The notes: generated from the sequence alone by a model not told the origin. 14,876 nucleotides of DNA from Oleiagrimonas sp964608595 (GCA_964608595.1 CAZSOU010000060.1:1-14876), one strand, 5' to 3'. Shown: positions 7,058 through 14,518, counted from the stretch's first letter. A program made the numbers and translations.

Positions 7058-8047
7058 TCAAACCCCGCCCCAGAAACCCGCTTGCGGCGGATGCAGCAAG
7101 CCATCCCGCAACGCGGCCCCGTCCGGGTAATCCTCGCGCAACCAGAACGGTCCGTCCAGATCGACGAAAGCCGCTTCGCGCGCAATCTCCAGCGCCGGCG
7201 CGATGCCCAGCGACGAACCCACCATGCAACCGACCATGATCGCGAAGCCCTCGGCCTGCGCGGCATGCAGCAGACGCCATGCTTCGGTCAGTCCGCCGGT
7301 CTTGTCCAGCTTGATGTTGACGGCTTGATAACGCCCGCGCAGACGCGGCAAATCATGCGTGGTGTGGCAGGCTTCGTCGGCGCAAATCGGCACACGCGGC
7401 ATGAAATCGACCAACCCGTCATCGGCATCGGCCGGGAGCGGTTGCTCGACCAGGCTGACGTGATGGCGTTCCAGCACCGGCTGCATCTCGCGCAACAGTG
7501 CGAGGTCCCAACTTTCATTGGCATCGACGATCAACCGCGCATCCGGCGCCGCGCCGCGCACCGCTTCGATGCGTTGCGCCACGCTGTCGGCGTCAAGCTT
7601 GACCTTGATGAGTTCGTTGTGCGCCAGCTTCGCGGCGGCTTGCGCCATGTGTTCGGGCGTGTCGATGCCGACCGTGAAAGCCGTCGCCATCGGTTCATGC
7701 GGCGGCCGCGCCAGACGCGCGTGCACGGATACCCCGCCCAGGCGCGATTCGATGTCCCAGAGCGCCGCATCCAGCGCATTGCGTGCCGCCCCCGGCGCCA
7801 GACGCGCTTGCAACTCGTCGCGGCCCATGCCCGCGCACAACGGTTCGCGAAGACTTTCGATCTGCTCGACGACCGATGCCACGCTTTCGCCATAGCGCGC
7901 GTAGGGCACGCATTCGCCACGCCCGGTTTGCGCGCCCCGGGTCAACCCCACGCGCACCACCTCGGCCGTATCCTTGCTGCCGCGCGAAATGCGAAACGGC
8001 GCATTCAGCGGCAGGCTGCAATGCTGGACGGTCAGCTCGCGCAACAT
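7058..8047 (-). CDS. dgcA: Enolase-superfamily racemase/epimerase: N-acetyl-D-Glu racemase (DgcA-like) or L-Ala-D/L-Glu epimerase
   Basis: This 329-residue protein of the muconate lactonizing subgroup has a capping domain (about 1-120) and a TIM barrel. Catalytic lysine Lys150 is in the KVK motif (148-150), and the opposing Lys246 is in NIKLDKTGG, with the 96-residue spacing seen in E. coli L-Ala-D/L-Glu epimerase. Metal ligands are Asp175 (VDANESW), Glu201 (VEQPLP) and Asp224 (CADEA). DLDGP (296-300) supplies the DxD motif that holds the free amino group of dipeptides in known epimerases. Next to a DUF1611 gene, however, the described activity is N-acetyl-D-glutamate to N-acetyl-L-glutamate racemisation. 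Both readings concern peptidoglycan D-glutamate. The ATG at 8047 overlaps the dgcN end by 16 bp with no strong ribosome site, implying coupling. The longer open frame upstream merely overlies dgcN. The general family is certain; the exact substrate is open. Confidence 0.85.
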   Translation of the reverse strand: MLRELTVQHCSLPLNAPFRISRGSKDTAEVVRVGLTRGAQTGRGECVPYARYGESVASVVEQIESLREPLCAGMGRDELQARLAPGAARNALDAALWDIESRLGGVSVHARLARPPHEPMATAFTVGIDTPEHMAQAAAKLAHNELIKVKLDADSVAQRIEAVRGAAPDARLIVDANESWDLALLREMQPVLERHHVSLVEQPLPADADDGLVDFMPRVPICADEACHTTHDLPRLRGRYQAVNIKLDKTGGLTEAWRLLHAAQAEGFAIMVGCMVGSSLGIAPALEIAREAAFVDLDGPFWLREDYPDGAALRDGLLHPPQAGFWGGV

Positions 8048-9075
8048 GCGACCAGTTGATCCACGATGGCGTCGACGCCCATGCTGACCGGGTCCTGACA
8101 CGGCAGGCCGAGCCGATCGCTGATCTCGTCGCATAACGTCGATACCTCGTTCGCCGGCACGTTGGAGGTGTTGAGTGCCACGCCGACGGCGCGAACGTCC
8201 GGATTGGTCAGGCGGGCGGCGGCCAGATTGGCGTCCAGACAGGTTTTCAGATCCGGCAGGTCGCGCCCCGGCAGACCGCGCATGTGCGGGCGCGTCGGCT
8301 CGTGACACAGCACCAGCGCGTCGGGTTGCGAGCCATGCAGGAGGCCCAGCGACACCCCCGCGAACGACGGGTGAAACAGCGAACCCTGGCCTTCGACGAG
8401 ATCCCAGCCGCCGTCCGCGCGGGCGGGCGAGATGCCTTCGGCCGCGCCGGAAATGAAATCGGCCACAACCGAATCGATGGGTATGCCACCGCCGGCGATG
8501 AAAATGCCGGTCTGCCCGGTCGCACGGAAATTCGCCAGCAGACCCCGCTTGCGCATGGCCTGTTCGATCGCCAGAGTGGTGTACATCTTGCCGACCGAGC
8601 AATCGGTGCCGACCGTCAACAAACGATGACCTGCTCGCGGCCGGCCATTGCCCACGCGCAGTTCGTGCACGCAATCGCGCGCGTCGAACAACACGCGATC
8701 GTTGCGTTCGGCCGCGGCCGCGATCTCGCGGTTGGCTCGCAACTTCTGGTGCAGCCCGGAAACCACATTGAGACCGCTGTCGAGTGCGGCCACGATGTCG
8801 GTCACCAGCTCCGCACTCATCACCCCGCCGGCGTTCGCAGTGCCGATCAACATCGTGTCGACGCCGGACGCCGCCGCGTCGGCAATGGCCATGTCGGGAA
8901 GGTTCAAGGTCAACTTGCAACCGGGCGAACGGTACTGACCCACGCACCACTGGGGCCGCCAAATGGCGACGCCGCGTGCCGTCTTGATGTCCAACTCGTC
9001 GACGGCGTTGCCCAGATACAAAAGATACGGCGGACGCCAGGCACCGCGAACGGCTGCTTCACCATGGCTTGACAT
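8032..9075 (-). CDS. dgcN: DUF1611 family protein, D-glutamate N-acetyltransferase (DgcN-like)
   Basis: This 347-residue cytoplasmic protein has no signal peptide. The N-terminal domain (about 15-145) begins RPPYLLYLGNAVDELDIKTA. The C-terminal DUF1611 domain carries a P-loop-like GTDCSVGKM (156-164), ATGQTG (185-190) and VEGQGSLFHPSF (227-238). DgcN of a Pseudoalteromonas strain, a member of this family, acetylates D-Glu so that the partner racemase DgcA can convert it to the L form (known from the literature). The adjacent overlapping racemase gene makes the same role likely here. I chose ATG 9075, which has CAGGAG about 11 bases upstream. An in-frame TTG at 9108 would put that ribosome site inside the gene. 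The operon sits behind a module shared with the ggt and receptor units. An unrelated P-loop function for the family cannot be excluded from sequence alone. Confidence 0.82.
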   Translation of the reverse strand: MSSHGEAAVRGAWRPPYLLYLGNAVDELDIKTARGVAIWRPQWCVGQYRSPGCKLTLNLPDMAIADAAASGVDTMLIGTANAGGVMSAELVTDIVAALDSGLNVVSGLHQKLRANREIAAAAERNDRVLFDARDCVHELRVGNGRPRAGHRLLTVGTDCSVGKMYTTLAIEQAMRKRGLLANFRATGQTGIFIAGGGIPIDSVVADFISGAAEGISPARADGGWDLVEGQGSLFHPSFAGVSLGLLHGSQPDALVLCHEPTRPHMRGLPGRDLPDLKTCLDANLAAARLTNPDVRAVGVALNTSNVPANEVSTLCDEISDRLGLPCQDPVSMGVDAIVDQLVACCAS

Positions 9076-9222
9076 GAAATTTGCTACTCCTGTGAGGTCA
9101 TGCGTCAACCAGCGGGTTCAACCGAACCCTGACCGACCACGTGTCCGCGAAAATCCCGCCCGACACATCGCAGCCGCTTCGAAAAAAGCGAAATCGAGCA
9201 TTTCACATGCCTGCGGCGCTCG
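9076..9222 (-). other. Leader region of dgcN with small hairpin
   Basis: About 115-147 bases separate the dgcN start from its predicted promoter. A perfect hairpin, GGGTTC (9114-9119) and GAACCC (9124-9129) with a 4-base loop, lies about 40 bases before the start codon. A weaker GTGTC/GACAC pair lies further upstream around 9138-9163. I see no terminator or anti-terminator pair and no recognisable riboswitch. Confidence 0.4.
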
Positions 9223-9261
9223 CCAATGAAAAGATCATCATGAGGCATAACTTTGGGTTGT
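9223..9261 (-). promoter_or_regulatory. Shared 39-bp regulatory module upstream of dgcN-dgcA
   Basis: On the minus strand this reads ACAAC-CCAAA-GTTATG, 13 bases, TTTTCATTGG, continuing GCGAG. It has the same layout as the ggt copy, and the CATTGGCGAG end is identical to that copy. The palindromic half has T-N11-A spacing. If TTGG is the -35 region, transcription starts near 9191 and leaves a leader of about 115 nt. Confidence 0.75.
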
Positions 9262-9314
9262 AGACGCACGCATTGCGGCACCACGAATTTCCTCGGGTCG
9301 ACCGGGAAACATCA

Positions 9315-9352
9315 TCCGGATTCGCGTTGCCCGACTTGCCCCGGAATCCGGA
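9315..9352. promoter_or_regulatory. Perfect 9-bp inverted repeat between the divergent promoters
   Basis: TCCGGATTC (9315-9323) and GAATCCGGA (9344-9352) are perfectly complementary across a 20-nt centre. They end four bases before the palindromic box of the receptor promoter. A second operator for the divergent dgcN and receptor promoters is one possibility, a DNA or RNA hairpin another. Nothing follows it that would make it a terminator. Confidence 0.45.
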
Positions 9353-9355
9353 CGC

Positions 9356-9394
9356 ATAACGCAAAGTTATGTTTCCGCATTGTTTTTTCATTGG
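9356..9394 (+). promoter_or_regulatory. Shared 39-bp regulatory module upstream of the TonB-dependent receptor
   Basis: ATAAC-GCAAA-GTTAT (9356-9370) is a perfect palindrome of the T-N11-A type. After GTTATG and 13 bases comes TTTTCATTGG (9385-9394). TTGGAA at 9391 would be the -35 box, and TTTACT at 9414-9419 a -10 box at 17-base spacing, each matching the sigma-70 consensus at 4 of 6 positions. The palindrome centre would then lie near -63. This is the best-formed copy of the three, oriented away from the dgcN copy. Confidence 0.75.
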
Positions 9395-9425
9395 AAACAA
9401 ACATCCGTTCATGTTTACTTCATAG

Positions 9426-9575
9426 CTGTATCACCAAGAAACAGGCGCCATTTCGCGACAAGCAGACCATGGCGCGTCATGCATCGATGCACACCGCTTC
9501 GGCTCCACAAGGGGGGGACGTCCGAAATCAACCGGCCAAGGGTCCGTTGCCAACGCCACCTCGAGGGGAATCACC
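9426..9575 (+). other. Long leader of the receptor gene with two palindromes
   Basis: About 150 bases of untranslated leader are predicted. GCGCCAT (9445-9451) pairs with ATGGCGC (9469-9475) over a 17-nt loop. The perfect 12-bp palindrome TGCATCGATGCA lies at 9480-9491. No reading frame with a ribosome site is evident. The structure could affect receptor mRNA stability or translation, or the palindrome could be another protein site. Confidence 0.4.
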
Positions 9576-12095
9576 ATGCAAAAGTATCCACGCCGCACGA
9601 CCGTCGCCTTGCTGACGGCCTCCATTGCACTGGCGCTGGCAGGGACCGCGACCGCCCAGGATGCGCAGAACACGAATTCGCGGGACGCCACACCTCCGCA
9701 GACGCAACAGCAGAGTCCGCAGAATCAGCAGGACCGGCAAACGTCCGAATCATCGCAGCCGACCGAGATGTCCACGATCATCGTCACCGGCACGCGCGTC
9801 GGCGGCCGTACCAAGAGCAGCTCGCTGACCCCGATCGACGTGATTCCCACCGAAGTGCTGAACCAGACCGGCACCATCGACCTCGGCAAGGCGCTCGACC
9901 GCACCGTGCCGTCGCTCAACTTCCCGCTGGCATCGATGTCGGACACCTTCGCCTTCGCCCGCCCCTTCCAGATGCGCGGCCTCAACAGCGACGAAGTGCT
10001 GGTGCTGGTCGACGGCAAACGCTGGCACGTCGGCGCGTTGATGCTGACGCTCGGCCAGGTCGGCCAGGGCTCGCAGGGCGTCAACATCAATACCATCCCA
10101 ATGGGCGCCATCGACCATATCGAAGTGCTGCGCGACGGCGCGTCGGCACAGTACGGTTCGGACGCCCTTGCCGGCGTCATCAACATCATCCTCAAGAAGG
10201 GCGCCGACGGCGGCATGGTGCAGGGCGAGTACGGCAAGTACAGCGCCGGCGACGGCGACACGTCGCGCATCCAGGGCAACTTCGGCCTGCCGCTGGGCGA
10301 CAACGGATGGCTGCGCGTGTCCGGACAGATCGGCAACCAGCAGGCTACCAACCGCGCCGGACTCGACAATCGGCCGGGCTTCACCGAACTGGGGCGCAAA
10401 TACCACGTCGGCATTCCCGCCGGGCACAACTACAACACGTTCATCGACTGGCAATACGACTTCACGCCCAACGTCAGCCTGTACGGCTACGGCCATTACG
10501 GCTCGCTGGTCGCCAACCCCATGGCGTTCTATCGTTACGGCGCCAACGCGCCGGAGCCGAAGAACGACCTGATGCAGTACATCTTCCCGGACGGCAACGG
10601 GTTCCAGGCCAAGGAGCACGGCGTGTCGCGCGACAAGGCGTTCGTCATGGGCCTGCGCGGTCACACGGACAGCGGATGGCGGTGGGATATCAGCGCCAAC
10701 TGGGGCGCCAACCGTGTCTCCTACGGTACCTACAACTCCGTCAACTTCGCGTTCTGGAACGATTTCGGCTACAGCCCGCGCGACATGCACGACGGCACGC
10801 TGACCTCGTCGCAAAGCGTGTTCAACGTCGACATCTCCAAAGGCCTCGGCGACAACTGGAACCTGGCCTTCGGCGCGCAATACCTGCGTCAGGGCTACAA
10901 GATCGAGGCGGGTGACTATGCGTCCTGGTATGTCGGCACCTCCGGCATCACGGGCGCCGCCCAGGGGTTTGCCGGCTGGAGCCCGGAGGACGCCAGCGAC
11001 AGCTCGCGTCACGCCACGTCCGAATACGTGCAGCTGGAAGGCAACCTCACGCCCAAGTTGAGCACGTCGCTGGCCGTGCGCCACGAGGATTATTCCGACT
11101 TCGGAACCAATACGTCCTATGCGGTTTCCGGACGCTACGACTTCACCGACACGTTCGCCGTTCGCGGTACGGTCTCGACCGGCTTCCGCGCGCCCGGCCT
11201 GGGCCAGCAGCACGCCTCGGTCACCACCTCCGTGTCCTATCCCGAGGGCAACTCGCTGGGGCTGCCCGAGGGCATCTACCTGCGTGGTCTGGTGCCGGTC
11301 GACAACAAGATCGCGCGACTGCTCGGCAGCGAGCCGCTGAAGGCGGAAACGTCGCGCAGTTATACCGTCGGCTTCGTGTGGAATCCGACCCGGTCGTTCA
11401 CGACCACGGTGGATCTGTACGACATCGAGCTTGAAAACCGCATCCTGATGTCGAGCTCCATGTCGCTGGTCACCGATTCGGTCAAGGACTATCTGGCCGA
11501 CAACGGCATTCCCAATTCGCCGTACGTGGCCCTGGCCTACTTCACCAACGCCGCCAAGATGCGCATCCGCGGCATTGGCGTGGTGTCCAACTACCACACC
11601 CGATTCGACAACGGCGCGACCTTCCAGAGCACGCTCAACTGGTCGTACCACAAGAACGAGGTCACCTCCGTCCGACCCAACCCCGAAGTGCTCAACCAGT
11701 TGGGCGACATCGGCTTCCACCGCATCACCCGCAGCCAGAAAAAGGGGCTGCTGGCCGATCGCATGCCGCGCTCCAAGATCATCTGGACCAACACGTTCAA
11801 GACCGGCAACTGGGGTTTCGTCGGTACCGCGATCCGTTACGGCCGGGTCACCGACTACAGCTCCACCAGCTATCTCAACGACGACGTGTATCACGGCAAA
11901 TGGCTGTTCAGCGCCTCCGTGGACTACTACCTCGATCGCTGGACGTTCACGCTGGGCGCGGACAACATTTTCGACACCTACCCGGACAAGGCCCCCGAAG
12001 GAAGCAATTTCCACGGCATCTTCCCCTACCCCAGCAGCTCGCCATTCGGTTCCCAGGGGGCGTTCGTGTACGGAAAGGTGGCATATCGCTGGTAG
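9576..12095 (+). CDS. TonB-dependent outer membrane receptor
   Basis: This 839-residue ligand-gated porin would import a substrate into the periplasm using TonB energy. A signal peptide cleaves near ATA-Q28. A Gln/Asn/Ser-rich spacer (28-64) precedes a TonB-box-like STIIVTGTR (66-74). A plug domain (about 78-210) contains MRGLNSDEVLVLVDGKRW and RDGASAQYGSDALAGVINI. A 22-strand-type barrel follows, with conserved LGADNIFDTYPDKAP near the end and an aromatic C-terminal residue (YRW) as the assembly signal. The ATG has GAGGGG at good spacing. The long open frame on the opposite strand is a high-GC shadow. The receptor shares a regulatory module with the ggt and dgcN operons and is followed 155 bp later by an amino acid permease. 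Peptides, perhaps muropeptides, are therefore plausible cargo. Barrel sequence alone does not reveal the substrate, and siderophore-specific features are not evident. Confidence 0.93.
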   Translation: MQKYPRRTTVALLTASIALALAGTATAQDAQNTNSRDATPPQTQQQSPQNQQDRQTSESSQPTEMSTIIVTGTRVGGRTKSSSLTPIDVIPTEVLNQTGTIDLGKALDRTVPSLNFPLASMSDTFAFARPFQMRGLNSDEVLVLVDGKRWHVGALMLTLGQVGQGSQGVNINTIPMGAIDHIEVLRDGASAQYGSDALAGVINIILKKGADGGMVQGEYGKYSAGDGDTSRIQGNFGLPLGDNGWLRVSGQIGNQQATNRAGLDNRPGFTELGRKYHVGIPAGHNYNTFIDWQYDFTPNVSLYGYGHYGSLVANPMAFYRYGANAPEPKNDLMQYIFPDGNGFQAKEHGVSRDKAFVMGLRGHTDSGWRWDISANWGANRVSYGTYNSVNFAFWNDFGYSPRDMHDGTLTSSQSVFNVDISKGLGDNWNLAFGAQYLRQGYKIEAGDYASWYVGTSGITGAAQGFAGWSPEDASDSSRHATSEYVQLEGNLTPKLSTSLAVRHEDYSDFGTNTSYAVSGRYDFTDTFAVRGTVSTGFRAPGLGQQHASVTTSVSYPEGNSLGLPEGIYLRGLVPVDNKIARLLGSEPLKAETSRSYTVGFVWNPTRSFTTTVDLYDIELENRILMSSSMSLVTDSVKDYLADNGIPNSPYVALAYFTNAAKMRIRGIGVVSNYHTRFDNGATFQSTLNWSYHKNEVTSVRPNPEVLNQLGDIGFHRITRSQKKGLLADRMPRSKIIWTNTFKTGNWGFVGTAIRYGRVTDYSSTSYLNDDVYHGKWLFSASVDYYLDRWTFTLGADNIFDTYPDKAPEGSNFHGIFPYPSSSPFGSQGAFVYGKVAYRW

Positions 12096-12250
12096 TATCG
12101 AACGACAGTGCGCAGACCCGCCGCGCCGTCCATGATCCGGTACGGGTGCCGTGTCGTTTTTGCAATCGCAACCATTGAAAACATCCACATCCAACGGAAC
12201 GGACAGACGGCCATACGGCCATCACGAAATTCACCACCACGGACACGATC

Positions 12251-13603
12251 TTGACTCAGACCGCCTCCGCTTCCTCCGCATCGACCGCCGCCGCGGCCGA
12301 ATCGTTCGCCGCCACACGAAACAATCCGGAGGTACTGCGCGCCGTCGGGCGCTGGCAGCTCGTCGGTCTGTCCGTCAACGACGTCATCGGCAGCGGCATC
12401 TATCTGCTGCCGGCCGCCGCGGCCGCCCTGCTCGGTCCGGCCAGTTTGTGGGCGGTGCTGCTGGCCGGCATCGCCGTCAGTCTGCTGGTGCTGTGCTTCG
12501 CGCAGGCCGCCAGCTTCTACGATCATCAAGCCGGCGGCAGCTATCTGTACGCACGCGAGGCATTCGGCCCGCTGGCCGGTTTCGAGGTCGGCTGGATGCT
12601 GTTGCTGACGCGCATCTCCTCCGCGGCGGCACTCAGCAACGGCCTGGCCGAAGCAGTCACGCATTTCTGGCCGATGGCCGCGACGGGCAGCGTGCGGATC
12701 GCGATCATCGTCGGCTCGCTGCTGCTGCTGACCTGGATCAACGTGATCGGCGTGCGCGCCGCCGCGCGTACCGGCGTGTTCCTGGCCATCAGCAAACTGG
12801 TGCCGCTGGCGATGTTCATCCTCATCGGCGCGTTTTTCGTGGACATGAGCCGGGCCTCGCCGCTGGCCATCGGCTCGATTCCCGTGCAGGATCTGGCCAA
12901 GGGCGCGCTGCTGCTGTTGTTTGCCTTCGCCGGGTTCGAGAACATGCCGACCGCGGCGGCCGAATACCGCAATCCGCGCCGCGACGTCCCGTTCGCGATG
13001 ATCACCATGATCGTCACCGTCACCCTGATCTACGTGGGCGTGCAGTGGGTGGCGCTGGGCACCCTGCCGGGTCTGGGCGAATCGTCCACGCCGCTGGCCG
13101 ACGCCTCGGCGCAGTTCGGCGGCGCCTGGCTGGCATTGATCCTCACCGTCGGCGCGGCGATCTCGATCCTCGGCACCAACAGCAACACGATCATGTTCGG
13201 GCCGCGCTATCTGCATGCGCTTGCCGAGGACGGTTACGGCCCGAAAGTCCTGACCCGCATCCATCCGCGCTATCGCACGCCGGCCGTCGCCGTGGTCGTG
13301 GTGGGCGTGTTTTCGACGATCCTGGCCTTGTCCGGATCGTTCGTGCAACTGGCCTTGCTGTCGGTGGTGGCGCGTCTGGTCGGTTACGTGGCCGTGTCAC
13401 TGTCGGTGCTGGTATTGCGCAAGCGCCATGGCAACCGCGAAGGTGCCATACGCCTGCCCGGCGGCCCGCTGATTCCGATTGCCGCGACCGTGCTTTCGCT
13501 TGCGTTGCTGGCCAGCGCCGGCGTCTACAACCTGCTGGCGGGCGCGCTGGCACTGGTGACCGGCGTGCTGATCTACCGTTTCTGGCGACGCCCGGCATCG
13601 TGA
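12251..13603 (+). CDS. APC superfamily amino acid permease
   Basis: This 450-residue inner membrane protein has about 12 hydrophobic helices between residues 35 and 445. Helix 1 has the unwound GSG motif (VIGSGIYLLP, 44-53) and helix 6 the AFAGFEN signature (225-231), both typical of APC transporters, which take up amino acids with protons or by exchange. YRNPRRDVP (239-247), in a cytoplasmic loop, is also family-like. The first 30 residues are Ala/Ser-rich and probably cytoplasmic. The start is unusual: the frame is open back to the stop at 12176 without ATG or GTG, so TTG 12251 is the best start, with only a weak GGA ribosome match. It follows the receptor on the same strand with no convincing terminator between them and is probably cotranscribed. 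It would carry amino acids released in the periplasm; the specific substrate is unknown. Confidence 0.88.
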   Translation: MTQTASASSASTAAAAESFAATRNNPEVLRAVGRWQLVGLSVNDVIGSGIYLLPAAAAALLGPASLWAVLLAGIAVSLLVLCFAQAASFYDHQAGGSYLYAREAFGPLAGFEVGWMLLLTRISSAAALSNGLAEAVTHFWPMAATGSVRIAIIVGSLLLLTWINVIGVRAAARTGVFLAISKLVPLAMFILIGAFFVDMSRASPLAIGSIPVQDLAKGALLLLFAFAGFENMPTAAAEYRNPRRDVPFAMITMIVTVTLIYVGVQWVALGTLPGLGESSTPLADASAQFGGAWLALILTVGAAISILGTNSNTIMFGPRYLHALAEDGYGPKVLTRIHPRYRTPAVAVVVVGVFSTILALSGSFVQLALLSVVARLVGYVAVSLSVLVLRKRHGNREGAIRLPGGPLIPIAATVLSLALLASAGVYNLLAGALALVTGVLIYRFWRRPAS

Positions 13604-13615
13604 AAACCATTCACG

Positions 13616-13663
13616 GCCGACCGACGTCGGCTGTCAACGCGTCTGATCGACGCGCGTTTATTC
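13616..13663 (+). terminator. Two tandem hairpins after the permease gene, probable terminator
   Basis: GCCGAC/GTCGGC (13616-13621 and 13626-13631) and CGCGTC/GACGCG (13638-13643 and 13649-13654) form two perfect 6-bp hairpins just after the permease stop. The second is followed by CGTTTATT, a modest U-rich tract. They probably end the receptor-permease transcript before the Spy-like gene. Confidence 0.5.
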
Positions 13664-13766
13664 CTGTGCGCAACCGTTACGCTCGGCAAACGCCGATCGT
13701 GCGCCGTATCGCGGCCCGCCCCATGCGGTTCCGCGGCACGAACTTGCCTTTCGAGAGGTTCCCCTC

Positions 13767-14342
13767 ATGCGTACATCCCTGCTTTCCGCCACGATCGTGG
13801 CTACCGTTTTCGCCTGCTCGTCACTCGCTGTTGCCGGTACCACGCCGGCGGCCAGCACCAGCACGGCGCCCGCCACCGCCACATCCGTCAGCAAGCATCA
13901 CGGAAGCCATCATCACCACCATCGCATGCACCATCGCCGCATGCATCATCGCGGTCACGGCATGGCGGCACTCCACAAACTGGATTTGACCGATACCCAG
14001 CGCACCCACATTCACCAGTTGATGCGCGACAGCCACCAGACCGCACGCACGAGTCGCAAGGCGCTGTGGCAAAAACGCATGGCGTTGCACAACGCCACCC
14101 CGGGCACGTCCGCCTACCGGAATGCCGCCAGCGCCCTGGCCGATGCGGCCGCCGAGGCCGCCAGAGAACGCGTCATGCGCCGGGCCGACCTGCAAGTCAA
14201 GATCCACGCCGAGCTGACCACCGAGCAGCGCACGAAGCTGGCCGACATGCAGGCCAGTCGCATGGAGCGGATGAAGAAATGGCGTGCCGAGCACAAGAAG
14301 CACATGGCCACGCCGGCATCGTCGGCAAGCTCGGCGAAATAA
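13767..14342 (+). CDS. Spy/CpxP-like periplasmic protein with His-rich segment
   Basis: This 191-residue exported protein has a signal peptide (cleavage near AVA-G24), an Ala/Thr/Ser linker, and a histidine-rich stretch at 44-70 with 13 histidines and almost no acidic residues. A charged helical region of about 70-180 follows. It contains two LTxxQ motifs, LTDTQ (74-78) and LTTEQ (150-154), the hallmark of the Spy/CpxP family of periplasmic stress chaperones or regulators. The His-rich part suggests metal binding, as in CnrX/ZraP-like relatives. The ATG has GAGAGG about 9 bases upstream. A probable terminator separates it from the permease, and nothing links it to the catabolic genes except position. 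No sensor kinase gene lies beside it in the window. The family call is fairly firm; the metal role is inference. Confidence 0.8.
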   Translation: MRTSLLSATIVATVFACSSLAVAGTTPAASTSTAPATATSVSKHHGSHHHHHRMHHRRMHHRGHGMAALHKLDLTDTQRTHIHQLMRDSHQTARTSRKALWQKRMALHNATPGTSAYRNAASALADAAAEAARERVMRRADLQVKIHAELTTEQRTKLADMQASRMERMKKWRAEHKKHMATPASSASSAK

Positions 14343-14362
14343 CCGGCAACGGCCGACCCATA

Positions 14363-14396
14363 CGCGCGGCGGCGCAGATCCACGTGTCGCCGCGCG
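14363..14396 (+). terminator. GC-rich hairpin after the Spy-like gene
   Basis: CGCGCGGCG (14363-14371) and CGCCGCGCG (14388-14396) form a perfect 9-bp stem with a 16-nt loop, 20 bases after the stop codon. No U tract follows, so it may be a Rho-assisted end or a 3' stabiliser rather than a classical terminator. Confidence 0.4.
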
Positions 14397-14518
14397 GGCT
14401 TCGGCGCCCCTTCCTGATCGGCTCCGTACCCCAGCCGAATATGCCCCGTTCGCACTGAGCCCTTCGGCAGGTGTAGCGCCGAGGGCACGACGTCGAAAGG
14501 CCATGCGATGCGGTTTTG

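Noticed and set aside
8048..8962. Extension of the racemase to a 634-residue protein
   Set aside because: The extra 305 codons overlie dgcN in another frame and are Arg-rich; the enolase-type capping domain begins at the ATG at 8047.
12134..12163. Possible terminator between receptor and permease
   Set aside because: A short CGGTA/TGCCG stem with one G-T pair is followed by five T residues only after a gap of several bases; too weak to call.
9750..12194. Long 814-codon open frame on the minus strand opposite the receptor gene
   Set aside because: High-GC shadow frame: no recognisable domain, no ribosome site, and it covers a clear TonB-dependent receptor with signal peptide and TonB box.
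12151..13989. 612-codon plus-strand frame overlapping the permease and the start of the Spy-like gene
   Set aside because: The translation is Arg/Gly-rich low-complexity sequence without family features; the +1 frame holds a complete APC permease.
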